The notes: generated by a model not told the origin, from the sequence alone. A DNA stretch of 64,000 nucleotides from Quadrisphaera sp. INWT6 (GCF_015390235.1 NZ_VUOH01000003.1:496001-560000), one strand, 5' to 3'. Shown: positions 1-9,017, numbered from the stretch's first letter. Translations and numbers: made by a program.

Positions 1-1862
1 GCCCCCGCGTTCCGCTTCCACGCGAGCGCGTGGTCCGGAGGGTCGTGGAGCGCTACGCGGCCCACCCGGCCGTCATCGGCTACCAGGTCGACAACGAGCC
101 GGGCCTGCACCTCATCCACAACCCCGGCACGTTCGAGGCGTTCGTCGACCACCTGCGGGGCCGCTACGGCACCGTCGAGGCGCTCAACGAGGCGTGGGGC
201 CTGACGTACTGGTCGCACCGGCTCTCGCGGTGGGCCGACCTGTGGACGCCGCACGGCAACGCGCAGCCCCAGTACGACCTCGCCTGGCGCGAGTTCCAGA
301 CGCTGTGCACCTCCGACCTCATCTCCTGGCAGGCCGGGGTCGTGCGGGAGGTGGCCGCCGCGGCCGGCCGCGACGACCAGTTCGTCATGACGTGCGTGTC
401 GTACACCCGCCCCGCCGTCGACGAGCTGGGCGTCGGCGCCGACCTGGACGTCGCCGCCGGCAACCCCTACTACGCGATGCAGGACGCGCTCGCCCTGCCG
501 GCGCCCGACCCGCTGCCTCAGCAGTACTGGACGTCGACGGGCACCTGGACGCTGGTGCACACCGCCGACCGGATGTTCGCCTCCCAGCAGGCGCCCTTCC
601 TCATCACCGAGACCAACGCCGCCGCCATCGGCGGGGCCGCGGTGAACTTCCCCGCGTGGGACGGCCAGTGGCGCCAGGCGGCGTGGGCCTTCGTGGCCCG
701 CGGCGCGCGGATGGTCGAGTACTGGCACTGGCACACGCTGCACGCCGGCACCGAGACCTACTGGGGCGGTGTGCTGCCCCACGACCAGCAGCCGGGGCGG
801 GTCTACGAGCAGCTGGCGCAGCTGGGCGCCGAGCTGGGCGCCGCGGGCGCGACCGCGGCGGGCCTGCACCCGGACGCCCAGGTGGGGCTCCTCTACTCCG
901 TGCCCAGCAAGTGGGGCCTGTCGTTCCAGCCGCACACCGCGTCGGCGGACGACGGCAACCGGCCCTACCCCGTGGTCGAGGGCACCTACGACGGGCTCGT
1001 CGCCACCTGGGCCCGGGGCGCGTTCGACGCCTCGCTGGCCACCCGCCTCGTGCACGACCGCCAGCTGGTGCTCGGCGGCGCCGGTGGCAGCGGCGCCTCC
1101 CCCGAGGAGGTGGCCGCCGAGCTGCCGGTGCTGCTCGTGCCGGGCCTCTACGTGGCCTCCGACGAGCTGCTCGACTGGCTCGACGCGTACGCCACCGCTG
1201 GCGGCCACCTGGTGCTCGGCATCCGCTCCGCGTACGCCGACGAGCTGGCCCGCGCCCGCCTCGAGGTGAAGCCGGGCCGCCTGGCCGAGGCCGCGGGGGC
1301 CAGCTACCAGGAGTTCTCCAACCTCGACGCGCCGCTCCCGCTCGTGCCGCGCGCGGCGGCTCGCGGCGGTGCCGGTCTCCCGGCGCTGGACCTGCCGGAC
1401 GGAGCGCAGGCGCGCACGTGGGTCGACGGCCTGCGCGCCGACGGCGGGGCCGAGGAGCTCCTCGGCTACGACCACCCGCACTTCGGGCGGTTCCCGGCGG
1501 TCACGACGGCCGCGCGCGGCGCGGGCCGGGTCACCCTCGTCGGCACCGAGCCCGACGCGGCGACGGCGGCGGCGCTCGTGAGCTGGGCGGTGGACGCCTC
1601 GGCGTCGAGCGCGGCCGGCACGTCCGCGGCGCAGCGGCGCTGGGACGGCCCCGCGTCGGTGACCGTCAGCTCCGGCACGGCCCACGACGGCGCGCGCGTG
1701 CACGTCGTCCACAACTGGTCGTGGACCCCGGCGTCGGTCGTGGTGCCGGTGGCGGCGAGCGACCTGCTGGCCGGCGGCGCCGCGGCCGGCGGCTGGTCGG
1801 CCGGCGAGCGGCTGGACCTCGGCGCGTGGGACGTGCGGGTGCTCGTGGAGCGCTCCGCCTGA
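1..1862 (+). CDS. GH42 beta-galactosidase, 5'-truncated by window edge
   Basis: Glycoside hydrolase family 42 enzyme, which removes terminal beta-galactose from oligosaccharides, probably in the cytoplasm. The visible part starts just before the acid/base region (VDNEPG, around nt 92-109) and keeps the nucleophile region (LITETNA, around nt 600) and the YWHWHTLH segment typical of the TIM barrel. A trimerisation-like middle domain and a small beta-rich C-terminus follow. The first eight codons read in frame 1 (APAFRFHA), whereas from about nt 25 the family sequence continues in frame 3 (ERVVRRVVERY). One base therefore seems to be missing near nt 22-27. The true start lies upstream of the window. 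The family assignment is firm; the sugar specificity is not. Confidence 0.85.
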   Translation, partial: PRVPLPRERVVRRVVERYAAHPAVIGYQVDNEPGLHLIHNPGTFEAFVDHLRGRYGTVEALNEAWGLTYWSHRLSRWADLWTPHGNAQPQYDLAWREFQTLCTSDLISWQAGVVREVAAAAGRDDQFVMTCVSYTRPAVDELGVGADLDVAAGNPYYAMQDALALPAPDPLPQQYWTSTGTWTLVHTADRMFASQQAPFLITETNAAAIGGAAVNFPAWDGQWRQAAWAFVARGARMVEYWHWHTLHAGTETYWGGVLPHDQQPGRVYEQLAQLGAELGAAGATAAGLHPDAQVGLLYSVPSKWGLSFQPHTASADDGNRPYPVVEGTYDGLVATWARGAFDASLATRLVHDRQLVLGGAGGSGASPEEVAAELPVLLVPGLYVASDELLDWLDAYATAGGHLVLGIRSAYADELARARLEVKPGRLAEAAGASYQEFSNLDAPLPLVPRAAARGGAGLPALDLPDGAQARTWVDGLRADGGAEELLGYDHPHFGRFPAVTTAARGAGRVTLVGTEPDAATAAALVSWAVDASASSAAGTSAAQRRWDGPASVTVSSGTAHDGARVHVVHNWSWTPASVVVPVAASDLLAGGAAAGGWSAGERLDLGAWDVRVLVERSA

Positions 1863-1943
1863 CGGCGGCACGACGACTGGACGACGGCGGGCGTGGCCCG
1901 GCACTGCCTCGCGGTGCCGGGCGACGCCCACCACGATGGGTCC

Positions 1944-2967
1944 ATGAGCACGTCCAGCAGCGCCCGCCGTGAGCTCAAGATCGGGTACAAGGCCTCCGCG
2001 GAGCAGTTCGACCCCGCCCAGCTGGCCGACTACGCCGTCCAGGCCGAGGAGTCCGGCCTGGACTCGGTGTGGATCTCCGACCACTTCCAGCCCTGGCGCC
2101 ACGAAGGCGGCCACGCCCCCTCGGCCCTGACCTGGCTGGGCTGGGCCGCGGCCAAGACCACCCGCGTGCAGCTGGGCACCTCGGTGCTCACCCCCACCCT
2201 GCGCTACAACCCCGCCGTCATCGCCCAGGCCTTCGCCACCCTGGGCTGCCTGGCACCGGGGGCGCGTCATCCTCGGCGTGGGCACCGGGGAGGCCCTCAA
2301 CGAGCACGCCGTCGGGGCGGACTTCCCCCAGACCCGGGAGCGCTTCGCACGCCTGCGCGAGGCGGTCCGCCTGATCCGCCAGCTGTGGAAGGAGGACCGG
2401 GTCACCTTCGAGGGGGAGTACTACCGCCTGCACGACGCGACGGTCTACGACAAGCCGCAGGTGCCGGTGCAGGTGTTCATCGCCGCCGGCGGGCCGGGGG
2501 TGACCAAGTACGCCGGGCGCGCAGGCGACGGGTACATCTGCACCTCCGGGAAGGGCATGGACCTCTACCAGGACACCCTGCTGCCCTCCCTGCGCGAGGG
2601 GCTGGAGGCCTCCGGGCGCACCGAGGCCGACATCGAGCGGACCATCGAGGTCAAGCTGTCCTACGACCGCGACCACGACCGCGCCCTGGAGAACACGAGG
2701 TTCTGGGCGCCGCTGTCGCTGTCGGCGGAGCAGAAGGCCCAGGTGCACGACCCGGTGGAGATGGGGCGCCTGGCTGATGAGCTGCCGATCGAGCAGGTGG
2801 CCAAGCGGTGGATCGTGGCTGATGACCCGGCGCAGGTGGCCCAGGCGGTGGCGGGCTACGTGGAGGCCGGGTTCGACCACCTGGTCTTCCACGGTCCGGG
2901 GCAGGACCAGACGCGGTTCCTGACGCAGTTCACCGAGGACGTCGTCCCCCTGCTGCGCACCCGCTGA
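1944..2967 (+). CDS. fgd: F420-dependent glucose-6-phosphate dehydrogenase, frameshifted as read
   Basis: Oxidises glucose-6-phosphate to 6-phosphogluconolactone and reduces coenzyme F420; a luciferase-like TIM barrel of the FGD group. The N-terminal half ([47 protein letters not shown]) is in one frame and the rest ([54 protein letters not shown]) in another. The switch is at a run of five G at 2258-2262; removing one G gives about 340 aa, the usual FGD length. The ATG at 1944 is chosen because the family starts a few residues before LKIGYKAS. It points to an F420-producing actinobacterium. It is either a sequence error or a recently broken gene; error is favoured. Confidence 0.88.
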
Positions 2968-2976
2968 CCGGTCGGC

Positions 2977-3646
2977 TCAGCCGAGGCGGTCCGGGGCCAC
3001 CCGCTGGTGCACCGGCCAGGCCGAGGGGCCGTGGAGCACCCAGCGGGCCGTCGCCTCGCCGTCGAGGAGCACCACGCCGCGCTCCTCGGCGGTGACGGTC
3101 GCGCTGTTGGTGAAGCCCCCGGTGGTGAGCAGCACGGCCGGTGGCGAGCGGGTCGCCCTCCACGCGCTCCGCCAGGGCGCGCACGGCGGGGGCGGCCACG
3201 AAGCCGTCACCGCTGGCCCGGCAGCCGACCACCAGGGACGTCGAGCCCCGGCTCGCGCGGACGTGGACGAGCTCGTCGCCGCCCTCACCGGGCTCCACGT
3301 GCGCGTCCTCCCAGCCGTCGCGGCGCAGGTCGCGGCTCACCTCGAGGACCAGCTGCTGCACGGGCAGGGGCGCGAGCCGCGAGCGCTCGGCGGTGACGGC
3401 CTCGCGGTCCTCCTCCTGCCGCCGCCCGGCGTCGCCGCCGACGGCGTCGGTCCCGGTGGGCAGCAGGTGGACGACGCCGAGGCCGGCCAGCCCCAGCAGG
3501 AGCGCGAGCACCACCCAGTGCCACCAGCCGAGCCAGTGCCAGGCGTCGTGCACCACGGGCAGGGTCAGCAGGGGGGCCAGGAGCAGCGCGCCGGTGCCGG
3601 CGACCAGCCACCACGTGGTCCGACCCTCACCCTGACCGCTGCTCAT
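2977..3646 (-). CDS. Membrane-anchored restriction-endonuclease-like (Mrr_cat) protein, frameshifted as read
   Basis: Starts at an ATG preceded by a GGAGGAG-type ribosome site. The N-terminus has two hydrophobic segments (about residues 10-30 and 35-60), then a charged linker, then a Mrr-like endonuclease fold: a helix with LVLEVSRDLRRDGW, a core strand STSLVVGCRA, and a C-terminal VLLTTGGFTNSA...VVLLDGE motif typical of restriction-endonuclease-like membrane proteins. The last motif lies in another frame. One extra base near 3133-3144 explains this and yields about 222 aa. Function is unknown; such proteins are usually annotated only as restriction endonuclease domain proteins. It converges on fgd with a 9-bp gap. 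Confidence 0.65.
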
Positions 3647-3823
3647 GTCCTGCTCCTCCGGTGCTCGAGCCCCCACGGCTCCGACGTCGGTCCTCGACGC
3701 TCCCAGGTGACCGGGTGCGGCCCGCCGCGACACGCCGGTGATCACGACCCCCCGAAAGGGTGACGCACCCGGACGGAGGGGACGAGGAGGCCACCCCCCG
3801 TCACCCGTGAGGCGGCGCGATGA

Positions 3824-4030
3824 TCACCCGTCCAGGTCCACCGGACGGTCGGCCTCGGCGGTGCAGCGGCTGGCCTCGCGCTCACCGCGGGCGCGCAGGG
3901 CGCGCTCGGCCTCGTCGGGAGCCGTCCCGCGCCGGCGCAGCTCGCGCAGGTGCGCCAGCTCAACGTCCACCCCGGTCAGCACCGCGCGCAGGCGGTGGGA
4001 CGCGTCGTCGTCGACGGGCAGGCTGCTCAC
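3824..4030 (-). CDS. Small hypothetical protein (68 aa)
   Basis: Short reading frame starting GTG, with a helical, highly charged product (VDDDASHRLRAVLTGVDVEL... then an Arg/Glu-rich C-terminal half). Codon third positions are GC-rich as in real genes here, and the CATCCT box six bases upstream of GTG resembles the leaderless start seen at other genes in the window. No family was recognised. It lies alone between the Mrr-like gene and a divergent gene at 4140. It could be a spurious frame, but the amphipathic helix pattern speaks for a real small protein. Confidence 0.45.
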   Translation of the reverse strand: MSSLPVDDDASHRLRAVLTGVDVELAHLRELRRRGTAPDEAERALRARGEREASRCTAEADRPVDLDG

Positions 4031-4139
4031 CGCGCCAGGATGCGGTGGGCGACGCCGCGCGACCAGGCCCGCCGGGTGAACAGCGGGTGGCCCGCCGGGG
4101 GCGCTCGGCAGAGCGCCCGGCGGCGCGGCGGGCCAGGCT

Positions 4140-5351
4140 GTGTCCGTGACGGCTCCCCACGGCGCTGCCGGCCCCCACCCCCTGCACGCCCTCCGGTCCG
4201 GCCGCCCGCGCCGCGCGCCCGCCCCGGGCGGCTCCCCCGCCCGCGGGCTCGACGCCCTGCTCGCCGACCTCGACACCGGCGCGGTGCCCGTCCCGACGGG
4301 GCGGGTGCCCGGCACCGCCGTCCGGGAGGGGTTCAGCTGGGCGGCCCACGACGCCGACGACGCCCGCTGGTACCCGCAGGGGGTGGCCTGCCTGCGGGGC
4401 GGCGCGGTGCTGCTGGTCGGCTGGTACGAGAAGCCCGCCGGCCTCCTCGGCCGGTCGAGCAGCTCGGGCAGCTCGAGCCGCTCCGGCCGGCGCTGGCTGC
4501 CGCGCTCCCGGGTGAGCGTCGTCGACAGGTCCGACCCCACCCGCCCCCGCTACCGGCACGTCGAGCTGGTGGTGCCGCACCGGCGTCCCCTGGCGTGGGT
4601 CCGGGCGCTCGGGCCGGTGCCGGTGCACGCCGGGGGGCTCGCCGTCGTCGACCGCGCCGAGGGCGGTCCCCTGCTCCTGGTGGCCGACACCCTCGCGGGG
4701 CTGCGCACCTTCGCCCTCGACGACCTGGCGCCCGGGCCCGACGGCTGGGTGCTCCCCCAGCGCGCCTCGCTGCGCGCCCCGCTGCTGCGGGGCGCGCTCG
4801 CCGACCTCCGGGCCCGGCGCCGGCCCAACCCGCTGCGCTTCTCCTTCGTCGGCGCTGCGGCCGGGGGACGCGGCGGTGGGGGCGGCGGTGCGGGCGGCGG
4901 TGGGAGCGACCCGGAGCTGGTGGTCGGGGAGTACCGGCGAGCCGGTGACCGCAGGCCCGACGGACCGCCGCGGCTGCTGCGCTACCGCCTCGACCCGAGG
5001 ACCGGCCTGCCGGCGGCTGCTCCCGGCGCGCGCGGGGGCGAGCCGCTGGAGGTCCACGTCGGGCAGCCGCCGCGGATGCAGGGCGCTGCCCTGCTGCCCT
5101 CCGGCGGCGGCGGGGACGAGGACGGGGTCACCTGGGTCCTGTCCGCGAGCGCGGGGCACGAGCGCTGCGGCGACCTGCACGTCGGGAGCCCCGGGGCCTG
5201 GACCACGCACCGAGGGGCGCTGCCCCCGGGGTGCGAGGACCTCGACCCGGAGGACCCGGGCGACCCGGCCTCGCACCTGTGGGGCGCCAGCGAGCACCCG
5301 GGGCGGCGGTGGGTCTACCGGGTCGAGGTCCCCGTCGGCGGGAGGTCCTAG
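4140..5351 (+). CDS. Hypothetical protein, probable beta-propeller
   Basis: 403-aa protein starting GTG. No signal peptide is evident. The sequence alternates short beta-like stretches with conserved features such as WYPQGVACL, VHAGGLAV, LLLVADTLAGLRTF, PRMQGAALL and a terminal LWGASEHPGRRWVYRVEV. This is the repeating pattern expected of a propeller, and it resembles an actinobacterial family of uncharacterised secreted or cytosolic proteins I recognise only loosely. Low-complexity insertions are present: a Ser-rich loop near residue 105 and a Gly-rich loop near residue 245. The stop codon TAG is also the beginning of the next gene's -10 box, with only 9 bp between the genes. Confidence 0.6.
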   Translation: MSVTAPHGAAGPHPLHALRSGRPRRAPAPGGSPARGLDALLADLDTGAVPVPTGRVPGTAVREGFSWAAHDADDARWYPQGVACLRGGAVLLVGWYEKPAGLLGRSSSSGSSSRSGRRWLPRSRVSVVDRSDPTRPRYRHVELVVPHRRPLAWVRALGPVPVHAGGLAVVDRAEGGPLLLVADTLAGLRTFALDDLAPGPDGWVLPQRASLRAPLLRGALADLRARRRPNPLRFSFVGAAAGGRGGGGGGAGGGGSDPELVVGEYRRAGDRRPDGPPRLLRYRLDPRTGLPAAAPGARGGEPLEVHVGQPPRMQGAALLPSGGGGDEDGVTWVLSASAGHERCGDLHVGSPGAWTTHRGALPPGCEDLDPEDPGDPASHLWGASEHPGRRWVYRVEVPVGGRS

Positions 5352-5354
5352 GGT
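5349..5354 (+). promoter_or_regulatory. -10 box of leaderless copper amine oxidase gene
   Basis: TAGGGT ends six bases before the GTG of the amine oxidase, the spacing expected for a leaderless transcript. The first three bases are also the stop codon of the preceding gene, so the promoter is embedded in its end. Confidence 0.5.
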
Positions 5355-5360
5355 GCGCGC

Positions 5361-7370
5361 GTGAGCACACCGACCTCGCCCAGCCACCCGCTCGTGCCGC
5401 TCAGCGCCGCGGAGCTGACCCGCAGCCGCGAGCTCCTCGCCGCCGCCGGCCACCTGGCCGAGACCGTGCGCTTCGCCTCCGTCGCCCTGGCCGAGCCGCC
5501 CAAGGCCGAGCTCTTGGCGTGGCGCGAGGGCGACCCGGTGCCCCGCCGCACCCGGTCGGTCCTGTGGGACCGCGCGGACAACCGCACGCACGTCGCCGTC
5601 GTCGACCTCGCCGCCGACGGCGGGGCCGGCGCGGTGCTCGAGTGGCGCCACCTGCCCGACGAGGTCCCCAACTTCACCCTCGACGAGTGGCACGAGGCCG
5701 AGGAGGCGCTCAAGGCGCACCCCCGCGTGCAGGAGGCCCTCGCGGCCCGCGGCATCACCGACCTCGACCTGGTGCTGCTCGACACCTGGACCTACGGGCG
5801 CGAGGTGATGCCCGAGCAGTGGCGCGACCGGCGCCTCGGCTGGGCCGACGTGTGGCGCCGCGAGACCCCCACCGGCTCCCCGTACGCCCACCCCGTCAGC
5901 GGGCTGAAGTTCGTGCTCGACATGAACACCTTCGAGCTGCTCGAGGTCCACGAGGACGACGACGCCGCGCGCCGGGCCGTCGGCGCCGTCGACGCCTCGC
6001 CCACCGTGGTCGGCGAGTACGAGGCCGACCTGCTGCCCGCCGTGCTGCCGGGCTTCACCGTGCGCGAGCCGCTGGCCCGGCTCGACATCACCCAGCCCGA
6101 CGGGCCGGGGTTCTCCGTGGTCGACGGGCTGCTCACGTGGGACCGGTGGCAGGTGCGCCTCGGCTTCACCCCGCGCGAGGGCCTGGTGCTGCACCAGCTC
6201 GACTGGGTGGACGGCGACCAGCGCCGCACGGTCGGCCACCGCCTGTCCTTCGCCGAGATGGTCGTCCCCTACCGCGACCCGTCGTTCGACCACTACCGCC
6301 GCACCGCCTACGACATCGGCGAGTGGGGCCTGGGGTACATGACGACGTCGCTGGAGCTGGGGTGCGACTGCCTGGGCGAGATCCGCTACCTCGACGCCGT
6401 CCTCACCGACTCCCGCGGCGAGCCGTACACGACCACGAACGCCATCTGCCTCCACGAGGAGGACGACGGCGTGCTGTGGAAGCACGTCGACGCCAACGGC
6501 CGGGCCGCCGTGCGCCGCGCCCGCGTCATGGTGATCTCGTTCCACGCGACGGTGGCCAACTACGAGTACCTCGTCTACTGGCGCCTGCACCAGGACGGCG
6601 CCGTCAGCTGCGAGGTGCGCGCCACCGGGATCATGGTGACCACGCCGCTGCCCCCGGGCGAGGCCACCCCGGCCACGGGCGTGCTGGTCGACGAGCGCAC
6701 CTACGCGCCCATCCACCAGCACTTCATCGTCGCGAGGCTCGACCTCGACGTCGACGCGCAGCCCGGGCAGCCGCCGACCAACACGGTGGTGGAGGTCGAC
6801 TCCGTGGCCGAGCCGATCGGCTCCGGCAACCCCTACGGCCTGGCCGTCACCACGCGGACCACGCCGGTGCGCTCCGAGGCCGAGGCGGGCCGCTCCACGA
6901 ACGCCGCGACGGCGCGCACGTGGAAGGTCACCAACCCCGAGCGCCGCAACGCCCACGGCGCCCCGGTGGCCTACGCGCTGCACACCCCGTCGGCGGTCCC
7001 GGCGCTGTTCGACCCGGAGGCGCCGCAGTTCCGGCGCGCACCGGTCATGGGGCACCCGGTGTGGGTGACCCGTCACCACGACGACGAGCTCTGGCCCGCC
7101 GGCGACAACCCCACCCAGTCGGCCGAGGACACCGGCATGACCCGGTGGACCGCCGACGACGAGCCGTTGGAGGGCACCGACGTGGTGCTGTGGCACGTCT
7201 TCGGGATCCACCACGTGCCGCGCCCGGAGGACTGGCCCGTCATGCCGTGCGACCCGGTCGGGTTCTCCCTCACGCCGTCGGGCTTCTTCGACAGGAACCC
7301 CACCCTCGACGTCGCCCCGCCGCGCTCGGGTGGTCATCCGGGTGAGCACGGGGGCCACTGCCACTCCTGA
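5361..7370 (+). CDS. Copper-containing primary-amine oxidase
   Basis: Oxidatively deaminates primary amines to aldehydes with release of ammonia and hydrogen peroxide, using Cu(II) and a self-made topaquinone cofactor. The cofactor motif NYEY is present, with precursor Tyr401, and the three copper-ligand histidines fit H452-Q-H454 and the GIHH pair around 617. N-terminal N2/N3-like domains precede the large C-terminal beta-sandwich. Length 669 aa is normal. There is no signal peptide, so it is probably intracellular as in Arthrobacter enzymes. The C-terminus ends in a His/Gly-rich tail (GGHPGEHGGHCHS) that might help metal loading. Substrate (phenethylamine, histamine, tyramine or other) cannot be told. 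Confidence 0.95.
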   Translation: MSTPTSPSHPLVPLSAAELTRSRELLAAAGHLAETVRFASVALAEPPKAELLAWREGDPVPRRTRSVLWDRADNRTHVAVVDLAADGGAGAVLEWRHLPDEVPNFTLDEWHEAEEALKAHPRVQEALAARGITDLDLVLLDTWTYGREVMPEQWRDRRLGWADVWRRETPTGSPYAHPVSGLKFVLDMNTFELLEVHEDDDAARRAVGAVDASPTVVGEYEADLLPAVLPGFTVREPLARLDITQPDGPGFSVVDGLLTWDRWQVRLGFTPREGLVLHQLDWVDGDQRRTVGHRLSFAEMVVPYRDPSFDHYRRTAYDIGEWGLGYMTTSLELGCDCLGEIRYLDAVLTDSRGEPYTTTNAICLHEEDDGVLWKHVDANGRAAVRRARVMVISFHATVANYEYLVYWRLHQDGAVSCEVRATGIMVTTPLPPGEATPATGVLVDERTYAPIHQHFIVARLDLDVDAQPGQPPTNTVVEVDSVAEPIGSGNPYGLAVTTRTTPVRSEAEAGRSTNAATARTWKVTNPERRNAHGAPVAYALHTPSAVPALFDPEAPQFRRAPVMGHPVWVTRHHDDELWPAGDNPTQSAEDTGMTRWTADDEPLEGTDVVLWHVFGIHHVPRPEDWPVMPCDPVGFSLTPSGFFDRNPTLDVAPPRSGGHPGEHGGHCHS

Positions 7371-7407
7371 CCCTCAAGGTCGCTGGGCCGTGCGCCGATG
7401 ACAGCGC

Positions 7408-7611
7408 ATGGCCCAGCAGATCGTGGTGAAGAACCGCCAGCAGATGGCGGCCGAGACCGAGGACGCGCTGCGCGACGCCGCGCACGCCGGCGCCCTCGAC
7501 CCCCAGGGGACCGGTGCGACGCACTTCAGCCGCCGCACCGGCTACCACCTGCACACCGTCGGCTTCGACTCCGAGGGGCACCCGCAGACCTGGGTCTTCA
7601 CCAAGGGCTGA
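7408..7611 (+). CDS. Small hypothetical protein (67 aa)
   Basis: Starts MAQQIVVKNRQQM and ends GYHLHTVGFDSEGHPQTWVFTKG. It is a compact protein with a helical N-terminus and a beta-rich C-terminus rich in aromatic residues. No domain was recognised. It follows the amine oxidase by 37 bp on the same strand and precedes a convergent DUF664 gene. Codon usage is typical of the window. Its conservation cannot be judged from sequence alone. Confidence 0.55.
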   Translation: MAQQIVVKNRQQMAAETEDALRDAAHAGALDPQGTGATHFSRRTGYHLHTVGFDSEGHPQTWVFTKG

Positions 7612-7634
7612 GGTCGGCCCGCCACCCTCCGTCG

Positions 7635-8177
7635 TCAGCGGCGGCGCAGCACCCCAGCGGCGTAGGCGGCCTGCCCGGCGTGCTGCAGGTCGTCACCGAG
7701 GACGCTGGTCAGGCGCACCCCGAGCGTGACCGGCGGGTCCCAGTCGGTGTCGACGACGCGGTCGAGGTCCTCCGGCGACAGCCCGGCGAGGTAGGCGCTG
7801 GTGCGCTCGTGGACGGCGTCGAGGTAGCCGCGCAGGAGGTCCGCGGGCGCCCTGACGGCGAGCACCTGGTCCTCGTCGAAGCCGTAGCCGATCTCGCCGT
7901 CGTCGAGCGGCAGGTCGAACCGCCGCGCCCAGACCCCACCGCCACCGGCCGCTCCTGACGGGCCCGACCGGCCTGACGTCCACACCTGCTCGCTCCCGGC
8001 GACGTGCGCGACGTGGTCGTCCTGCACGCGCGCCAGGTGCCAGACGAGCCACGCGACGGTGTTGGCGCCGGGCTCCAGCGGGGTGGCCAGCTGGTCGTCG
8101 GTGAGACCGTCCAGCGCCTGCGCGACGACGTCGCGCACCTGGTCGAGCCCGTCCTGCAGCACCTCGGTCGCGTCCAC
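7635..8177 (-). CDS. DinB/DUF664 family protein (mycothiol-dependent metalloenzyme type)
   Basis: 180-aa four-helix-bundle protein of the DinB superfamily. Metal-binding histidines are in place: a first one in VAWLVWHLARVQDDH and the last in DDLQHAGQAAYAAG. DUF664 proteins are thought to use mycothiol as thiol cofactor in detoxification reactions; the exact reaction here is unknown. The start is GTG with a TAGGGG box six bases upstream, suggesting a leaderless message. It converges on the 67-aa gene with a 23-bp gap. Confidence 0.8.
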   Translation of the reverse strand: MDATEVLQDGLDQVRDVVAQALDGLTDDQLATPLEPGANTVAWLVWHLARVQDDHVAHVAGSEQVWTSGRSGPSGAAGGGGVWARRFDLPLDDGEIGYGFDEDQVLAVRAPADLLRGYLDAVHERTSAYLAGLSPEDLDRVVDTDWDPPVTLGVRLTSVLGDDLQHAGQAAYAAGVLRRR

Positions 8178-8257
8178 GCCGCTCCCCTACCCGCCGCGGA
8201 CGCACCCCACGCCCCCGGCGCTCCCCGGCGCTCCCCGGCCCTGCCCTGCCGCCCCGC

Positions 8258-8533
8258 TCAGACGGGGTCGATCTGCTCGGCGTTGAGCCAGGTGCAGACG
8301 ATGTCGCCGCCGCCGGTGGTCCACACCACGCGGGCCATCCACCCGGCGCCCTCGCGGCGCCACTCCAGCACGAGGCCCGCGTGGTCGGCGCCGGTGGCGT
8401 GCACCCAGCAGTGCACCTGCCGCTGCGGGCGCCGCTGCGCGAGGGCCTCCTCGGCGGCGCGCCGGGTGCTCTCGTTGGCGGCCACGAGCCAGGCGGGGAG
8501 GCCCGTGCTCGCCCGGTTCGTCCCTCCCGCCAC
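8258..8533 (-). CDS. Small hypothetical protein behind a LexA-like box
   Basis: 91-aa protein starting GTG: a short helical N-terminus (WLVAANESTRRAAEEALAQR) and a Trp-rich beta C-terminus (CWVHATGADHAGLVLEWRR... VVWTTGGGDIVCTWLNAE). No family was recognised. A palindrome matching the actinobacterial SOS box lies 33-48 bp before the start, so DNA-damage induction is plausible. A CATCCT box six bases before GTG may be a leaderless -10. The gene is monocistronic between two other minus-strand genes. Confidence 0.6.
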   Translation of the reverse strand: MAGGTNRASTGLPAWLVAANESTRRAAEEALAQRRPQRQVHCWVHATGADHAGLVLEWRREGAGWMARVVWTTGGGDIVCTWLNAEQIDPV

Positions 8534-8565
8534 CGGGGCAGGATGGCACGCGACGGCCCGCTCGT

Positions 8566-8581
8566 GCGAACGGGTGTTCGA
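8566..8581. promoter_or_regulatory. Putative LexA (SOS) box
   Basis: GCGAACGGGTGTTCGA has half-sites CGAAC and GTTCG separated by four bases, one mismatch from the mycobacterial/actinobacterial SOS consensus TCGAAC-N4-GTTCGA. It sits 33-48 bp upstream of the minus-strand gene starting at 8533 and would lie near its -35 region. Confidence 0.55.
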
Positions 8582-8600
8582 CCCTCCGGGTGGTGGGCCG

Positions 8601-8957
8601 TCAGCCCGCGTCGACGGCGGCGGCGCGCTCGACCATCAGCTCCTGCACCGACTCGCGGGCCGACCGGCGGCGGCGGTAGCGCTCCAGGCCCGCGGCGGCC
8701 GGCGCCTCCTCGGCCGGGCGGACCGGCACCTCGTGGCGGGCGGCGGGCACCCGCGGCAGGGTGATCGCGGGGTGCGCCGGGACCTCGCGCACCACGCCGG
8801 GCACCAGGCGGCTCCAGCCGGTGCCGGTCCAGACGTGGGAGGCCTGGGCGGCCCAGCCGTTGCGGCTGATGGTGACCCGCTCGTCCTCCGGCACGGCAGG
8901 GTCGAGGTACAGGTCGCCGGCCTGGGGGCCGGGTGTGGGGCGCGGCGCTGCGATCAC
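8601..8957 (-). CDS. Hypothetical protein (about 118 aa)
   Basis: Begins VIAAPRPTPGPQAGDLYLDP and contains a beta-rich segment (WAAQASHVWTGTGWSRLVPG) followed by a basic helix (GLERYRRRRSARESVQELMVERAAAV). No family was recognised. The GTG at 8957 is preferred over one at 8975 because a TACCGT box ends seven bases before it, matching the leaderless pattern of neighbouring dnaG. It lies between dnaG and the SOS-box gene, all on the minus strand. Confidence 0.5.
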   Translation of the reverse strand: MIAAPRPTPGPQAGDLYLDPAVPEDERVTISRNGWAAQASHVWTGTGWSRLVPGVVREVPAHPAITLPRVPAARHEVPVRPAEEAPAAAGLERYRRRRSARESVQELMVERAAAVDAG

Positions 8958-9017
8958 CCCCAGAACGGTACGCACGGGACACCACCCGACCCGGCAGCGA
9001 CACGCACGCGGTGCGCG

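Noticed and set aside
1944..2967. Two separate genes in the fgd region
   Set aside because: The two halves join into one family protein of normal length after removing one G.
3960..7364. A 1134-codon open frame antisense to the hypothetical and amine oxidase genes
   Set aside because: High GC makes stop codons rare on the other strand; the translation is low-complexity Arg/Gly/Val/His-rich and matches no family, while the plus-strand genes carry clear motifs.
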